Notes under the pieces: generated by a model
Databases searched by the model: none
What the model was told of the DNA's origin: nothing
What the model saw: the letters and a program-made list of their open reading frames with translations, nothing else
Program-made: the position numbers and the translations under genes
Part shown: piece by piece, positions 45,544 through 54,559 of the stretch
Position numbering within the stretch: position 1 is the first letter of the stretch
Layout of the letters: the number at the start of each line of letters is the position of its first letter
Assembly: GCA_020633195.1 (NCBI GenBank)
Contig: JACKEC010000016.1
Location: 124,001-188,000, forward strand
DNA length: 64,000 bases
Origin: Sandaracinaceae bacterium
GTDB lineage: Bacteria; Myxococcota_A; Polyangia; Polyangiales; Sandaracinaceae
Direction: 5' to 3'

Positions 45544-46650
45544 CTACTCCGACTCCTTGAGGCTCGCCTGGGTCACGCCCCACACCGCGCCGGCGTCCGA
45601 GTCGTTGTCGCTCCACCGCCCGGAGTAGCGCCCGCAGAACGAGCTCTTGAGCACCTCCGGGAGCATGCGCGCGTGGTCGCCCTCCATCAGCGGGTGCTCG
45701 AGGTAGATGCAGGCCTCGTCGGTCGCGCGCACGCTCAAGCCGCCCGGTACGTCGGGGGCGCGGCGCACGGCGTCGGCGGCGAGGACGATGCGCTCGATGA
45801 GGCCCTTGCCGAGGCCGGGGTGGCGCGCGCGGAGGATCTTCACCTCCTCGTCGGGCGGCGGGTAGTCCATCTGCAGCGGCGCGAACCGATCGAGCTGCGC
45901 GGCGTCGATGCCGAAGGTGCCGGTGAACTCGCTGCCGCGGTTCACCGCCGCCACGAACTGCACGTTGCTCGGGATCTCGAGGAAGCGGTTCTCGATCGGG
46001 TGGAAGACCTTCCGCGTCGCGTCGAGCGCCGGCATCAGCGCGTTCCGGGCGCCCTCGGTGCAGCGGTTGAGCTCGTCGAGGAAGAGCAGGTAGCGCTCCT
46101 CGGGGTTCTCGCGCGCCTGCTCGAGCGCCTCGAGGAGCTCGGTCTTCACGAAGTCGGTGACGGGCTGACCGCTCGACGACGCGCGCACCTGGATGGTCGC
46201 GAGGAAGTCCGACGCCTCGACCACCGCGCCGCAGTTGAAGAACACGAAGCGCATCCCGAGCGTGTCCGCGATCGAGCGCGCGAGGGTCGTCTTGCCGCAG
46301 CCCTGCGGGCCGTCGAGCAGGATGTTGAGCCCGCTCTCGAGGAGGATCTGGAGCTTCTTGCTCACGATCGGATCGATGTAGACGCCCTCGATCCGGAACG
46401 GCGCGGGCCGCACGTACGTGACCTCGATGTGGCCGTGGTCGGCGCGCTCGGGCTTGTCGATGCTCGCGATGCTCACGAGGCACGGCACGCCCGGGATGAT
46501 GCGCTTGTCGTTGCTCAACACGACCTTGGGCGCGCGCTTGCCGTCGAGGTGCGTCGAGCGGAAGCGGAACCGCGAGCCCTCCGCCGAGTTGACCCAGAAG
46601 GTCGCCTCCATGACCGCGCCGATCTCGATGTCTTCCACTCTCAGCTTCAT
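45544..46650 (-). CDS. MoxR-type AAA ATPase
   Basis: 368 residues; MKLRVEDIEIGAVME start, ATG 46650 overlapping the TGA of the giant upstream gene (ATGA). An N-terminal domain of about 100 residues precedes the ATPase. Walker A is GPQGCGKTT near 130, Walker B YLLFLDELNRC near 195, and sensor residues lie in FVAAVNRGSEFTG. It resembles MoxR/CbbQ/NorQ ATPases, which partner with VWA proteins for chaperone-like activation of targets. The partner is the HEAT/VWA protein directly upstream. Confidence 0.93.
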   Translation of the reverse strand: MKLRVEDIEIGAVMEATFWVNSAEGSRFRFRSTHLDGKRAPKVVLSNDKRIIPGVPCLVSIASIDKPERADHGHIEVTYVRPAPFRIEGVYIDPIVSKKLQILLESGLNILLDGPQGCGKTTLARSIADTLGMRFVFFNCGAVVEASDFLATIQVRASSSGQPVTDFVKTELLEALEQARENPEERYLLFLDELNRCTEGARNALMPALDATRKVFHPIENRFLEIPSNVQFVAAVNRGSEFTGTFGIDAAQLDRFAPLQMDYPPPDEEVKILRARHPGLGKGLIERIVLAADAVRRAPDVPGGLSVRATDEACIYLEHPLMEGDHARMLPEVLKSSFCGRYSGRWSDNDSDAGAVWGVTQASLKESE

Positions 46651-49600
46651 GAGCTCCTCAACGTGCGCCCGACGAGGCGGGCGATGATCTGACCGAAGCG
46701 CGAGACGGCGCCGTCGAGGTTCGCCTCGTCGACCTCCACGTAGTGCGGGAAGCAGACCTCTTCCAGCGGGCGGACCGCAACCTGCGCGCAGACGAGCCCG
46801 TGGCGCCGCGTGAGCTGCCGCACCAGCCCCCGCAGCGCGTCGACGGAGCACTCGGTGGGGAGGCCGTCGCTGATCATCACGAGCACGCGCGCCTTCCGGG
46901 GGCTGCGCATCGCCTCCTGCGCGGCGTGGTAGAGCCCGGCGGCGTCGTTGTTGCCCGCGGTCGCGACGAGCGACGTCACCGCCGGCCGGCGCGCGTCCCC
47001 GGCGTCGAAGATCGTCCGATCGGTGAACCCGAAGATGCGCAGGTCCACGCCCTTCAGGTCGCGCACCGCCTCCGTCAGCAGCACGCCGAACGCGTGCGCC
47101 CGCTCCATGCTCTGCCCGTGCATCGAGCCCGAGCAGTCGATGACGAGGCCGAGGAACAGATCGTTGTGGTAGCGGACCTCGCGCGCGATGAGCACCCGCG
47201 GGTCACCGCGGACGACCATCGGCCGCAGGCGCGAGCGGTCGAGCCGCCGGCCGCGCAGGCGCATGCGCTCGGGCTCGATCGAGAGGCCGAGGCTCACGAG
47301 GTACTGCCGCAGCCGCCGAGCGTGGCGGCCCACCCGCCCCGCGACCTCGCGGTGCCTCGTGGGGTTGGGCGGCACCTTCATCACGTCGTGGATGAGGTCG
47401 AAGCCCCCGTCGCCGCCCACGTTGATCGCGAGCCGCCCCCGACCGGGCGAGGCGCTGCCCTCGCGCGACGCGTCGGGGCGCCCGAGGATGCGCTCGACCT
47501 CCTGCTGCACGTCGCCGTCGCCGATCTCCTCGCCGTGCGTCACGCGACCCCACGGGTCGTCCTCGAGCGACTCGGCGCCGCCGAACGCGAACGACAGCTG
47601 CACCTGCTCGCCGAAGATGCGCTGCAGCTCCTTGGTGATGCGCCACAGGCCCTGCATGTCGAGCTTGCGGAAGCCGCGGTCGAAGAGCGCGAGCGCCTCG
47701 CGCACGAGCGGGTCGTCGTGCCGATCCCCGAGCCCCATCCGCAGGGCCCGGGCGAACCGCGCGAAGCTCGACCCGAGCTTCTCGAGCTCGCGGAGCACCG
47801 CCCCGGTGCCCACCCGCACCGCGGCCGGGTGCGTGGCCGCGTCGAGCGCGCACTGCGTCAAGACGTCGTACGCGCTCGCGCCGAGCGCCTGGAGCAGCGC
47901 GTCGACCAGCACGTCCCGATCGGCGTGCTGGAACGCGTAGGCGTCGAGCCGCTTGAGCTTGTGCCCGAAGTCCTCGTCGTAGGCGCGGATGTTCCGCTCG
48001 AGGTGCTCGTCGGCGACGAGGTTGAGCAGGCGCCCGAGCCCGACCGCGTCGGCCTTGCCCCAGATCGCCTGCTGCACCGGGCCCTTGTGGTGTCGGTGGT
48101 GCCCGATCTCGTGGAGGATCAGCCCCTCCACGATCTCGCGGCCGTGCCGGTCCCCGCGCAGCAGCGGCAGCGGCGAGACGAACACGCGGCTCTCGTTCAG
48201 GCGCGTGTAGCCGAGCGCGTCGCCGCTGATGAGGTGCGGCCGGAGCACCCCGCCGGTCAGGGCCCGGCTCACCTCGGCGCCCCACGCGAACATCTCCGCG
48301 AGCTGCCGCAGCTTGCGCGCCCGCGTCGGACGTCGAGGCAGGCTCGTCAGCGCGCCCGAGCGCGTGCCGATCTGCTGGGACTCGGAGAGCAGCCGCTCGA
48401 GGCACCGCTCGCGCAGCTCCGCGTCGACGGCGGCGAGCTGCTTGATCAGCGGCGTCTCGTGGGCGCTGTCCCCGAGCACGAGGAAGCTCTCGACGATCGC
48501 GAGGATCAGCCCCTCGGGCGCCTCGGTGAAGAGCCGTGGATCCGTCTCGCCCCCGGCGACGAGCGCGTGCGCGAGTAGAGGCAGCCCACGAAGATCACCG
48601 TCCCGCGCGAGCGCGAGCGCCACTTCGCGGCGGACGTCGGCCATGCGCTCGCTGCCGAGCTCGAGGAACGCGGCGAGCGCCTCCCGATCCGCCGCGGCGC
48701 GCTCCTCGAGCAGCAGGTTCTGGATCGCCTTGCGGTACGCGGCGGCGTGCGGCGAGAGGACCAGGCGTCGCATCGTCGCTCGCGGATCGGCGGCGCGCGC
48801 CACCAGCTGATCCGCGTCCGCGACCCGGAGCCAGCGGCTGTCGCTCGGCTCGAGGGACGCCGCGATCGCCTCCTCGAGCCGATCCTCGCCCCGCTCGTGG
48901 AGCGAGAGCGCGATCCGGAACCGCAGCTCCGGGCCGCCGTGCCCCCGCGACAGCGCGAAGCGCACCGCGTCGAGGGCGTCCCCTTCGCGCCAGAGCGGGA
49001 GGCTCGCGGTGATCGCGTCGAAGTGGATGGGCAGCGGGTCTTCGGCGAGCAGCCACGCGAGCCGCTTCTGGCCCGCCTCCCCGAGGCTCACGAGCCGGAG
49101 CGCCGCCTCGTGGACCACGGCCAGGATGTCGTCGCCGCAGCGGCGGGCCAGCTCGTCCAGATCCGTCGACGCGCGCACGTGGGCGAGCGCGTCCTCGCTG
49201 ACCCGTCCGTCGTCGGCGTGGGCGCCGCGCGCGCGGCTCGGGAGCCCGTCGCTCGAGACCAGCTCGCGCAGCTCCCGGCGCGCCTCGTCGGCGATGTCGG
49301 GCAGGCGCTCCGAGATCCTCGCGACCCGCGCGCGCACCGCGCCCGGGGCGATCCCGGAGTCGTGGATCGCCCGGATCAGCCGCGCCGCCGGGAGCCCCTC
49401 GGCGTGGTCGAGCCGGCCGATCGCGAGGTCGAGGATCGGTTCGACGTGGGGGACCAGCGTTCGCAATCGGTCCGGCTCACGACGCCACCACACCGCCACC
49501 GTCCGCGCGACCGCGGCCCAGCCGTGCTCCGCGACGATCGCCGAGGGCAGGTCGGTCAGGAACCGCAGGCTCGCCGGCAGCCCGCCCTCGCCCTCGATCA

Positions 49601-51659
49601 TCCGCCTGCCCGCCTCGAGGCCGAAGCGCTCGAAGCGCCAGAGCCAGCACATCAGCAGCAGCGGCGGGTTCGGGTGCCGCGCCGCCAGCTTCACCGCCTG
49701 CGCGTCGAGCGCCTCGATGAAGGCGCTCCGGTACTCCATCCAAGACTCGAGCTCGTGGGCGACGACCTTGGGCTCGTCGTGGCTCGCGAGGATCGCCGCC
49801 GCGACCTCGACGTGCGGGCGAGCGGGCGTCGGGCGCCGGCGCAGCGCGGCGACCAAACCCCGGCACGGGCGCGCGGCCACGCGTCGGACGGCCTCGACCA
49901 CGTCGGGCTCCGTCGCGATCGCGTCGGCGAGCTCGCCCGGCAGATCGTGGATCCTCGGATCGGCGTCGAAGGCCGAGGCCTCGGCGGCGGGCTCCGGGCG
50001 CGCGCGCAGCTCCGCCCACGCGGCGATCGCCGGCGAAGTGTGCGCGGCGAGCTCGGTCGCGAGCGCGCGCTGCGCCGCGTAGCTGAGCAGCTCGTGGGCG
50101 TCGATCACGTCGAGGAGGCGCCGCAGGAGCTTGGTCCCGAGCCCCGCCGCCACCACCGCGAAGACGTCGTGGTCGAGCACGACCGCGGCGCGGCTCAGCA
50201 TCGCGCGGCCCAGCGCCGACCCCCCCCAGTCCGTACGCGAGAGCCAGCGGGCCATCAGCTCCCGCTCGATCCCGAGGCCCTCCACGAGGGCCTTCGCGAG
50301 CGTGGCGGCGTGCGCCTCGTCGAACGCGAGGCCGGGGCGGTGCTCGAGCTCCAGCAGGCTGTCGACGATCGCGAGGCGCGTGGCGGGCGGCGCCGACGAG
50401 AGGAACGTCACGTCGGCGGGCTGACCCGAGCACGCGGCGATAGCGTGCACGACCGCGGCGCGGTCACCCGCCTCGTCGAGGATCCGATCGATCACCCAGC
50501 GCCGCCCGTGGCTCGACTTGTCGTCGATCGTCAGGAAGGGCGCGGCGTCCTCGGGGTCGTGGAGGAAGGAGCGGACGATGGTGTCGAGCCCGATCAGATC
50601 GAGGAGCAGCTCGTAGGGGTGCTTGCCCGTCTGGAAGCGCGAGAGCGCGCCCGCGATCCGCAGATCCACGAGCCCGCCCGAGCGCCGGACGAGCGGCGAC
50701 TCGATCATCTTCTGGATGATCAGCGGGGGCACGACGTGGCGAGGGCGCGGGTGCGCGTAGATGGCGTCGGCGGCGGCTCGGCGCACCGCGAGCGGGATCG
50801 CGGGCCACGCGAACATGAGCGGCGCGGCCGACGCGGCCAGGCCGAGGGGCTCCGACGTCCAGCGCCCGTGGTGCGCGCAGACGAGCGCCGCGGTCACGCG
50901 CCGGCCGTACTGCGGGGGGCGCCCCGCGACCTGCGCCCACCACGCGCGGATGAACCGCTCGCGCAGCGCGGCGGGCGCCGCCGCCCCGAAGAGTCGGAAC
51001 AGCACGTCGAGGCGGTCCTGACCCGGCTGATCGGTCCCCTGCGAGTCCAGCACCCGCGCGATCTCGTCGGCGCTCCGCCGCGGCGCGGCGTCGGCCCACG
51101 CCGCGAGCGGCTGCGGGGTCCCCTCGCACAGCCACGCCCGCGCGTCGTCCTCGGGGACGCGCCCCTTCGCGACGAGGTCGATCACGAGCGCCACCGACGT
51201 CGGGGTCGCGGCGAGGTGAAGGCTCGCGAGGTTGCCACCGAACCCGGGATCGGCGAGGCGGTGCGCCGCGACCGATCGCGCCTCGGCGCGGATCTCCGCG
51301 TCGTAGGCCGCCCGGCGGACGTCCTCGCGGGGGTGGAACACGACGTGCGCGATACGCTGTGGCTGGTTCTGCGCGGTGCGCAGCATCGCCCGCGCCGCCG
51401 CGGCGCGGACGCCCTCGTCGCCGTCGTCGAGCGCGCGCACGATCGCGGCCACCCCCACGCGCCCCGCCACGCCCCCGAGCGCCCGGACGGCGCCCGCGCG
51501 GACCCGCGCGTCGGCGCTCTGGAGCGCCAGCTCGAGCATCCCCACCCACGGGCCGCGCGCGTGCGGCTCTCGCCCGGCGAGCTCCGCGAGCAAGGACGCG
51601 AGGCCCTCGGGATCGGCGTCCGGCTCTTCGAGCAGGCGATGCAGGCGCAGGTCTTCCAC
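46647..51659 (-). CDS. Giant HEAT-repeat, HExxH and VWA-domain protein
   Basis: 1,670 residues, GTG start (EDLRLHRLLEEP). Residues 1-1100 are helical HEAT-like repeats (VRAGAVRALGGVAGR, VRAAAARAMLRTA, VRREVALALARDGD). Near residue 1180 there is HEIGHHRHHKGPVQQ with LLNLVADEHLERN, a predicted-peptidase-type HExxH followed by a Glu-containing helix. The C-terminal VWA has MIDAS LVIDCSGSMHGQS near 1506, GVDLRIFGFTD and VLVMISDGLPT. No signal peptide, so cytoplasmic. Coupled to the MoxR ATPase; together a MoxR/VWA chaperone-like machine with a very large recognition arm. A protease role is uncertain. Confidence 0.9.
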   Translation of the reverse strand: MEDLRLHRLLEEPDADPEGLASLLAELAGREPHARGPWVGMLELALQSADARVRAGAVRALGGVAGRVGVAAIVRALDDGDEGVRAAAARAMLRTAQNQPQRIAHVVFHPREDVRRAAYDAEIRAEARSVAAHRLADPGFGGNLASLHLAATPTSVALVIDLVAKGRVPEDDARAWLCEGTPQPLAAWADAAPRRSADEIARVLDSQGTDQPGQDRLDVLFRLFGAAAPAALRERFIRAWWAQVAGRPPQYGRRVTAALVCAHHGRWTSEPLGLAASAAPLMFAWPAIPLAVRRAAADAIYAHPRPRHVVPPLIIQKMIESPLVRRSGGLVDLRIAGALSRFQTGKHPYELLLDLIGLDTIVRSFLHDPEDAAPFLTIDDKSSHGRRWVIDRILDEAGDRAAVVHAIAACSGQPADVTFLSSAPPATRLAIVDSLLELEHRPGLAFDEAHAATLAKALVEGLGIERELMARWLSRTDWGGSALGRAMLSRAAVVLDHDVFAVVAAGLGTKLLRRLLDVIDAHELLSYAAQRALATELAAHTSPAIAAWAELRARPEPAAEASAFDADPRIHDLPGELADAIATEPDVVEAVRRVAARPCRGLVAALRRRPTPARPHVEVAAAILASHDEPKVVAHELESWMEYRSAFIEALDAQAVKLAARHPNPPLLLMCWLWRFERFGLEAGRRMIEGEGGLPASLRFLTDLPSAIVAEHGWAAVARTVAVWWRREPDRLRTLVPHVEPILDLAIGRLDHAEGLPAARLIRAIHDSGIAPGAVRARVARISERLPDIADEARRELRELVSSDGLPSRARGAHADDGRVSEDALAHVRASTDLDELARRCGDDILAVVHEAALRLVSLGEAGQKRLAWLLAEDPLPIHFDAITASLPLWREGDALDAVRFALSRGHGGPELRFRIALSLHERGEDRLEEAIAASLEPSDSRWLRVADADQLVARAADPRATMRRLVLSPHAAAYRKAIQNLLLEERAAADREALAAFLELGSERMADVRREVALALARDGDLRGLPLLAHALVAGGETDPRLFTEAPEGLILAIVESFLVLGDSAHETPLIKQLAAVDAELRERCLERLLSESQQIGTRSGALTSLPRRPTRARKLRQLAEMFAWGAEVSRALTGGVLRPHLISGDALGYTRLNESRVFVSPLPLLRGDRHGREIVEGLILHEIGHHRHHKGPVQQAIWGKADAVGLGRLLNLVADEHLERNIRAYDEDFGHKLKRLDAYAFQHADRDVLVDALLQALGASAYDVLTQCALDAATHPAAVRVGTGAVLRELEKLGSSFARFARALRMGLGDRHDDPLVREALALFDRGFRKLDMQGLWRITKELQRIFGEQVQLSFAFGGAESLEDDPWGRVTHGEEIGDGDVQQEVERILGRPDASREGSASPGRGRLAINVGGDGGFDLIHDVMKVPPNPTRHREVAGRVGRHARRLRQYLVSLGLSIEPERMRLRGRRLDRSRLRPMVVRGDPRVLIAREVRYHNDLFLGLVIDCSGSMHGQSMERAHAFGVLLTEAVRDLKGVDLRIFGFTDRTIFDAGDARRPAVTSLVATAGNNDAAGLYHAAQEAMRSPRKARVLVMISDGLPTECSVDALRGLVRQLTRRHGLVCAQVAVRPLEEVCFPHYVEVDEANLDGAVSRFGQIIARLVGRTLRSS

Positions 51660-52263
51660 GGAGGGCCCCGATGGTGCCAGCGCGCGGCCGGTCGCGACAC
51701 GACCACTTCACTCGGTGGGTGTCCGACACGCGGGGTCCTCGAGACCAGCGCGACGATCCCTCTTGGGTCATCGGGACACGGCGTCTCGCGACACCGCGCC
51801 GCCCCGACGACCCGTCGGTCGTCGCGCTCGCATCGAGGGCCCAGCCCGGGCCGTCAGGGACGTGGATGTGAACGAGGCGCGAGCGCGAACGCTCGACCTC
51901 GGCCCGAAGGCGCCCCGGGGCCCCGACGTGCGGAGCCCGCGATGGTTCGGCGGGACACCGAGCGACACACCCGACCGCTCCCATCCGAGAAGTCGCCACG
52001 AAGGTGTGCCTGGCCCCCGATCGCGGTCGCGATCGGGAGCGCCCTGGTTGTGGCCGATCGCCCCCTCGGCGTCCGCGTTGTGTGCGGAAACCGGAGGGCT
52101 CTCGACCTGCCCGGGCGGCTCGCGGTCGTCGAACCCGCCATCGCGGGTCGAACCGCGACCGCCCGCTCGCTGGTGGGTTGGGTTGCTGGTTGGGTCATCT
52201 GCCTTTCGTCTCGTCGAGCCTTCCGTGTGCAAACGCCGTTCCCGATCTGCTACTCACTCCGCG
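51660..52263. other. 600-nt gene-less region before the Hxs-type cassette
   Basis: No protein-like frame or His-x-Ser repeat was seen on either strand. It contains repeated CG-rich motifs (GGCGCGAGCGCGAACGC) and the sequence GGTTGGGTTGCTGGTTGGG just before a lower-GC stretch (52190-52263) that probably holds the cassette promoter. A missing small peptide gene cannot be ruled out by eye. Confidence 0.5.
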
Positions 52264-52755
52264 ATGACCATGATCGAAGGCATCCCGGAGGATCTGGCGC
52301 ACGTCGATCTGGACGAGAAGCGCGCCATCCTCGATCTCGACGCGAGCCTCTACCCGGTGGAGGCGCTGTATGGCGCGGCCTATGTCTTCATCGACCGCTG
52401 CTACGTCTTCCTCGACCGGCCCGCTCCGCAGAAGTTGCGCATCGTCGTGACGCCGAAGTCGCTCGAGGGCGGCGAGGCGCAGCTGCGGCAGGTGGTCGGC
52501 GAGCTCGCCAACGAGCTCGTGAGCGCGGCCTGGCGGCACCAGATCACGCAGGAGAACCGGGCTCGGATCGAGGCCGTCACCATGCAGGCGATCTCGGGCG
52601 CGATGGGTCCGCCGAGCCTCGACGACCTCGAGGACTTCGACTTCACGGACGAGGCCTTCGAAGACCCGCTCGGCATCGCGATGAGCTGGGAAGAGAAGTA
52701 CGCGAAGAAGAGCGACCCCGCCGAGGAGACCGCCGCGAAGGGGGAAGAGGAGTGA
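52264..52755 (+). CDS. hxsD: HxsD-like protein of a His-Xaa-Ser-type system
   Basis: 163 residues. The core LDASLYPVEALYGAAYVFID, RCYVFLDRPAPQKLRIVV resembles HxsD of the His-Xaa-Ser system, with ELANELVSAAWRHQITQEN and IEAVTMQAI after it. An acidic C-terminal extension (DDLEDFDFTDEAFED, AEETAAKGEEE) adds about 50 residues over standard HxsD. HxsD is a small protein of unknown role that occurs with the radical SAM maturases HxsB and HxsC. ATG 52264 and 52270 are both possible. Its stop overlaps the next start (GTGA). Confidence 0.75.
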   Translation: MTMIEGIPEDLAHVDLDEKRAILDLDASLYPVEALYGAAYVFIDRCYVFLDRPAPQKLRIVVTPKSLEGGEAQLRQVVGELANELVSAAWRHQITQENRARIEAVTMQAISGAMGPPSLDDLEDFDFTDEAFEDPLGIAMSWEEKYAKKSDPAEETAAKGEEE

Positions 52756-52967
52756 GGGAGCTCCGCTTCCATCGCGAGCTCTACCGCGGCGAGTGCGTGG
52801 ACTCGGCCATCCAGGTCTACGCCGCCTACGCCGAGATCACGACCGAGGAGGACGAGACCCACTGGATCGTCCGCATCGCGGCGAGCTCCCCGGCACGAGA
52901 ACGCAGGATAGGAGACGAGATGGCCAACTACGCCCTCGGCCTCACCGTCCGGGAGGGGAAGCCCTGA
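52752..52967 (+). CDS. Small HxsD-related protein
   Basis: 71 residues, GTG start overlapping the previous stop. The sequence RELRFHRELYRGECVDSAIQ, VYAAYAEI, ETHWIVRIAASSPARERRI, GDEMANYALGLTVRE has the same start (yxxxxVDxAIxVYxxYA) and beta-alpha plan as HxsD-type proteins but is much shorter. The gene ends in TGATG with the radical SAM gene. Such tight packing implies a subunit of the maturase. It has one Cys and no signal peptide. It could also be a peptide-recognition (RRE-like) element, by inference. Confidence 0.7.
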   Translation: MRELRFHRELYRGECVDSAIQVYAAYAEITTEEDETHWIVRIAASSPARERRIGDEMANYALGLTVREGKP

Positions 52968-54481
52968 TGCAGCTGCTCGATCTGCGCGGCCAGCTCGATC
53001 GGACGAGCCAGGCCTTCTTCCGCTTCCGGCGCCTCGGCCCCGAGCGGACCTTGATCACCAACGCCGAGGGGCGCTGGCTGATCCTGAGCGACGCGGACTT
53101 CGCCGCCTACGCGACCGGCGCCGTCGTCGAGGGCTCGGAGCTGTACCGCCGCCTCAGCGACGGGAACTTCCTGCGCGCCACCTGGGACGAGGCGAAGGCG
53201 CGGGACATGATCGCCGCCCGCAAGCAGTTCCTCGGCTACGGGCCGAACCTGCACGTCATGGTGGTGACGCTGCGGTGCAACGAGACCTGCGTGTACTGCC
53301 ACGCCTCGCGCGCGGACATGGACGCCACGCACACCGACATGACGCCGGAGATCGCCGAGAAGGCCGTCGACCTCGCGTTCATGTCGACGAGCCCGAGCAT
53401 CACGATCGAGTTCCAGGGGGGCGAGCCGCTCGTCCGCTACGACCTCGTGAAGCACATCATCGAGTACGCGAAGGCCAAGAACGAGACGGCGGGCAAGACC
53501 GTCGAGTTCACGATGGTCAGCAACCTCTCGCTGATGGACGACGAGAAGCTCGACTACCTGCTCGAGCACAAGGTCCAGATGTGCACGAGCATCGACGGGC
53601 CCAAGGACCTGCACGACAAGCAGCGGATCCTCCCGACGCTCAGCGCCTACGACGCGGCCTCCTCGTGGATCGAGAAGATCAACCGGGCCTACGTCGACAG
53701 GGGCCTCGACCCGTCGCTCTATCACGTCGAGGCGCTCGTCACGACGACCAAGGGCGCGCTCGGGCGAGCCGAGGAGATCGTCGACACCTACGCCGCGCTC
53801 GGCTGTCGAGCGCTGTTCCTGCGGCCGATCGATCCGTTCGGCTTCGCGAGCAAGACCGCGAAGATGGTCGAGTACCCGCGCGCCGACTACCTGCGCTTCT
53901 ACGCCGAGGCGACCGACTACATCCTCGAGCTCAACCGCCAGGGCACCCAGATGATCGAGCGCTACGCGGCGATCTTCCTGACCAAGATCCTCCGCGGCGA
54001 GGACCCGAACTTCCTCGACCTGCGCAGCCCCGCGGGCGCGGGCATCTCGATGCTCGCCTACTCGTACGACGGCGACGTCTACACCTGCGACGAGGGGCGG
54101 ATGCTCGCCGCGCAGGGCGATCAGACGTTCCGGATCGGCAACGTCTTCGAGAGCAGCTACCGCGACCTGGTCGGGCACCCGACGGTGCGGGCGATGGTCA
54201 TCGCGAGCAACCTCGACAGCCAGCCCGACTGCGTGGACTGCACGTACAACCCGTATTGCGGCATCCAGACCACGCACAACCACAAGACGCAGGGCAGCAT
54301 CTTCGGGCGCATGCGCGAGTCGAACGTCTGCGCCGTCCACAAGGGCATCCAGGACTACCTCTTCGGGAAGCTCGCGGACGGAGAGCCCCACGTGCTCGAG
54401 GCGTTCGAGCGCTGGACGACGGTCCGCGCGCGCGAGCACTTCCTGCACGACGGCGCGGGGTCCGCGGACGGGGACCCGTGA
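52967..54481 (+). CDS. hxsB: HxsB-like radical SAM peptide maturase
   Basis: 504 residues. The N-terminal lead FFRFRRLGPERTLITNAEG is HxsB-type. Radical SAM CNETCVYCHAS lies near residue 102, with ITIEFQGGEPLVRYDL and SIDGPKDLHDKQR. The C-terminal SPASM-like part has YTCDEGRML, PDCVDCTYNPYCG and HNHKTQGSIFGRM, SNVCAVHKGIQDYLF, as in HxsB. It probably installs a modification on a ribosomal peptide. The HxsA precursor and the second maturase HxsC are not found within the window. Confidence 0.85.
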   Translation: MQLLDLRGQLDRTSQAFFRFRRLGPERTLITNAEGRWLILSDADFAAYATGAVVEGSELYRRLSDGNFLRATWDEAKARDMIAARKQFLGYGPNLHVMVVTLRCNETCVYCHASRADMDATHTDMTPEIAEKAVDLAFMSTSPSITIEFQGGEPLVRYDLVKHIIEYAKAKNETAGKTVEFTMVSNLSLMDDEKLDYLLEHKVQMCTSIDGPKDLHDKQRILPTLSAYDAASSWIEKINRAYVDRGLDPSLYHVEALVTTTKGALGRAEEIVDTYAALGCRALFLRPIDPFGFASKTAKMVEYPRADYLRFYAEATDYILELNRQGTQMIERYAAIFLTKILRGEDPNFLDLRSPAGAGISMLAYSYDGDVYTCDEGRMLAAQGDQTFRIGNVFESSYRDLVGHPTVRAMVIASNLDSQPDCVDCTYNPYCGIQTTHNHKTQGSIFGRMRESNVCAVHKGIQDYLFGKLADGEPHVLEAFERWTTVRAREHFLHDGAGSADGDP

Positions 54482-54525
54482 GATCCCCGTGAGGAGCGTC
54501 CCTTCAAGGGACGCGTAACCTCGAC

Positions 54526-54531
54526 TATGCT
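54526..54531 (+). promoter_or_regulatory. Putative -10 element TATGCT
   Basis: TATGCT in the 78 nt between the Hxs cassette and the diguanylate cyclase, 28 nt before the GTG at 54560. Same hexamer as at 36413 and 59711. This argues that the cyclase gene has its own promoter. Confidence 0.35.
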
Positions 54532-54559
54532 CCTGGCGATTCGGCACCCGGAGGTGTGG

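Noticed and set aside
51660..52263. HxsA-like precursor gene upstream of the Hxs-type cassette
   Set aside because: No His-x-Ser repeats and no protein-like frame on either strand in this stretch.
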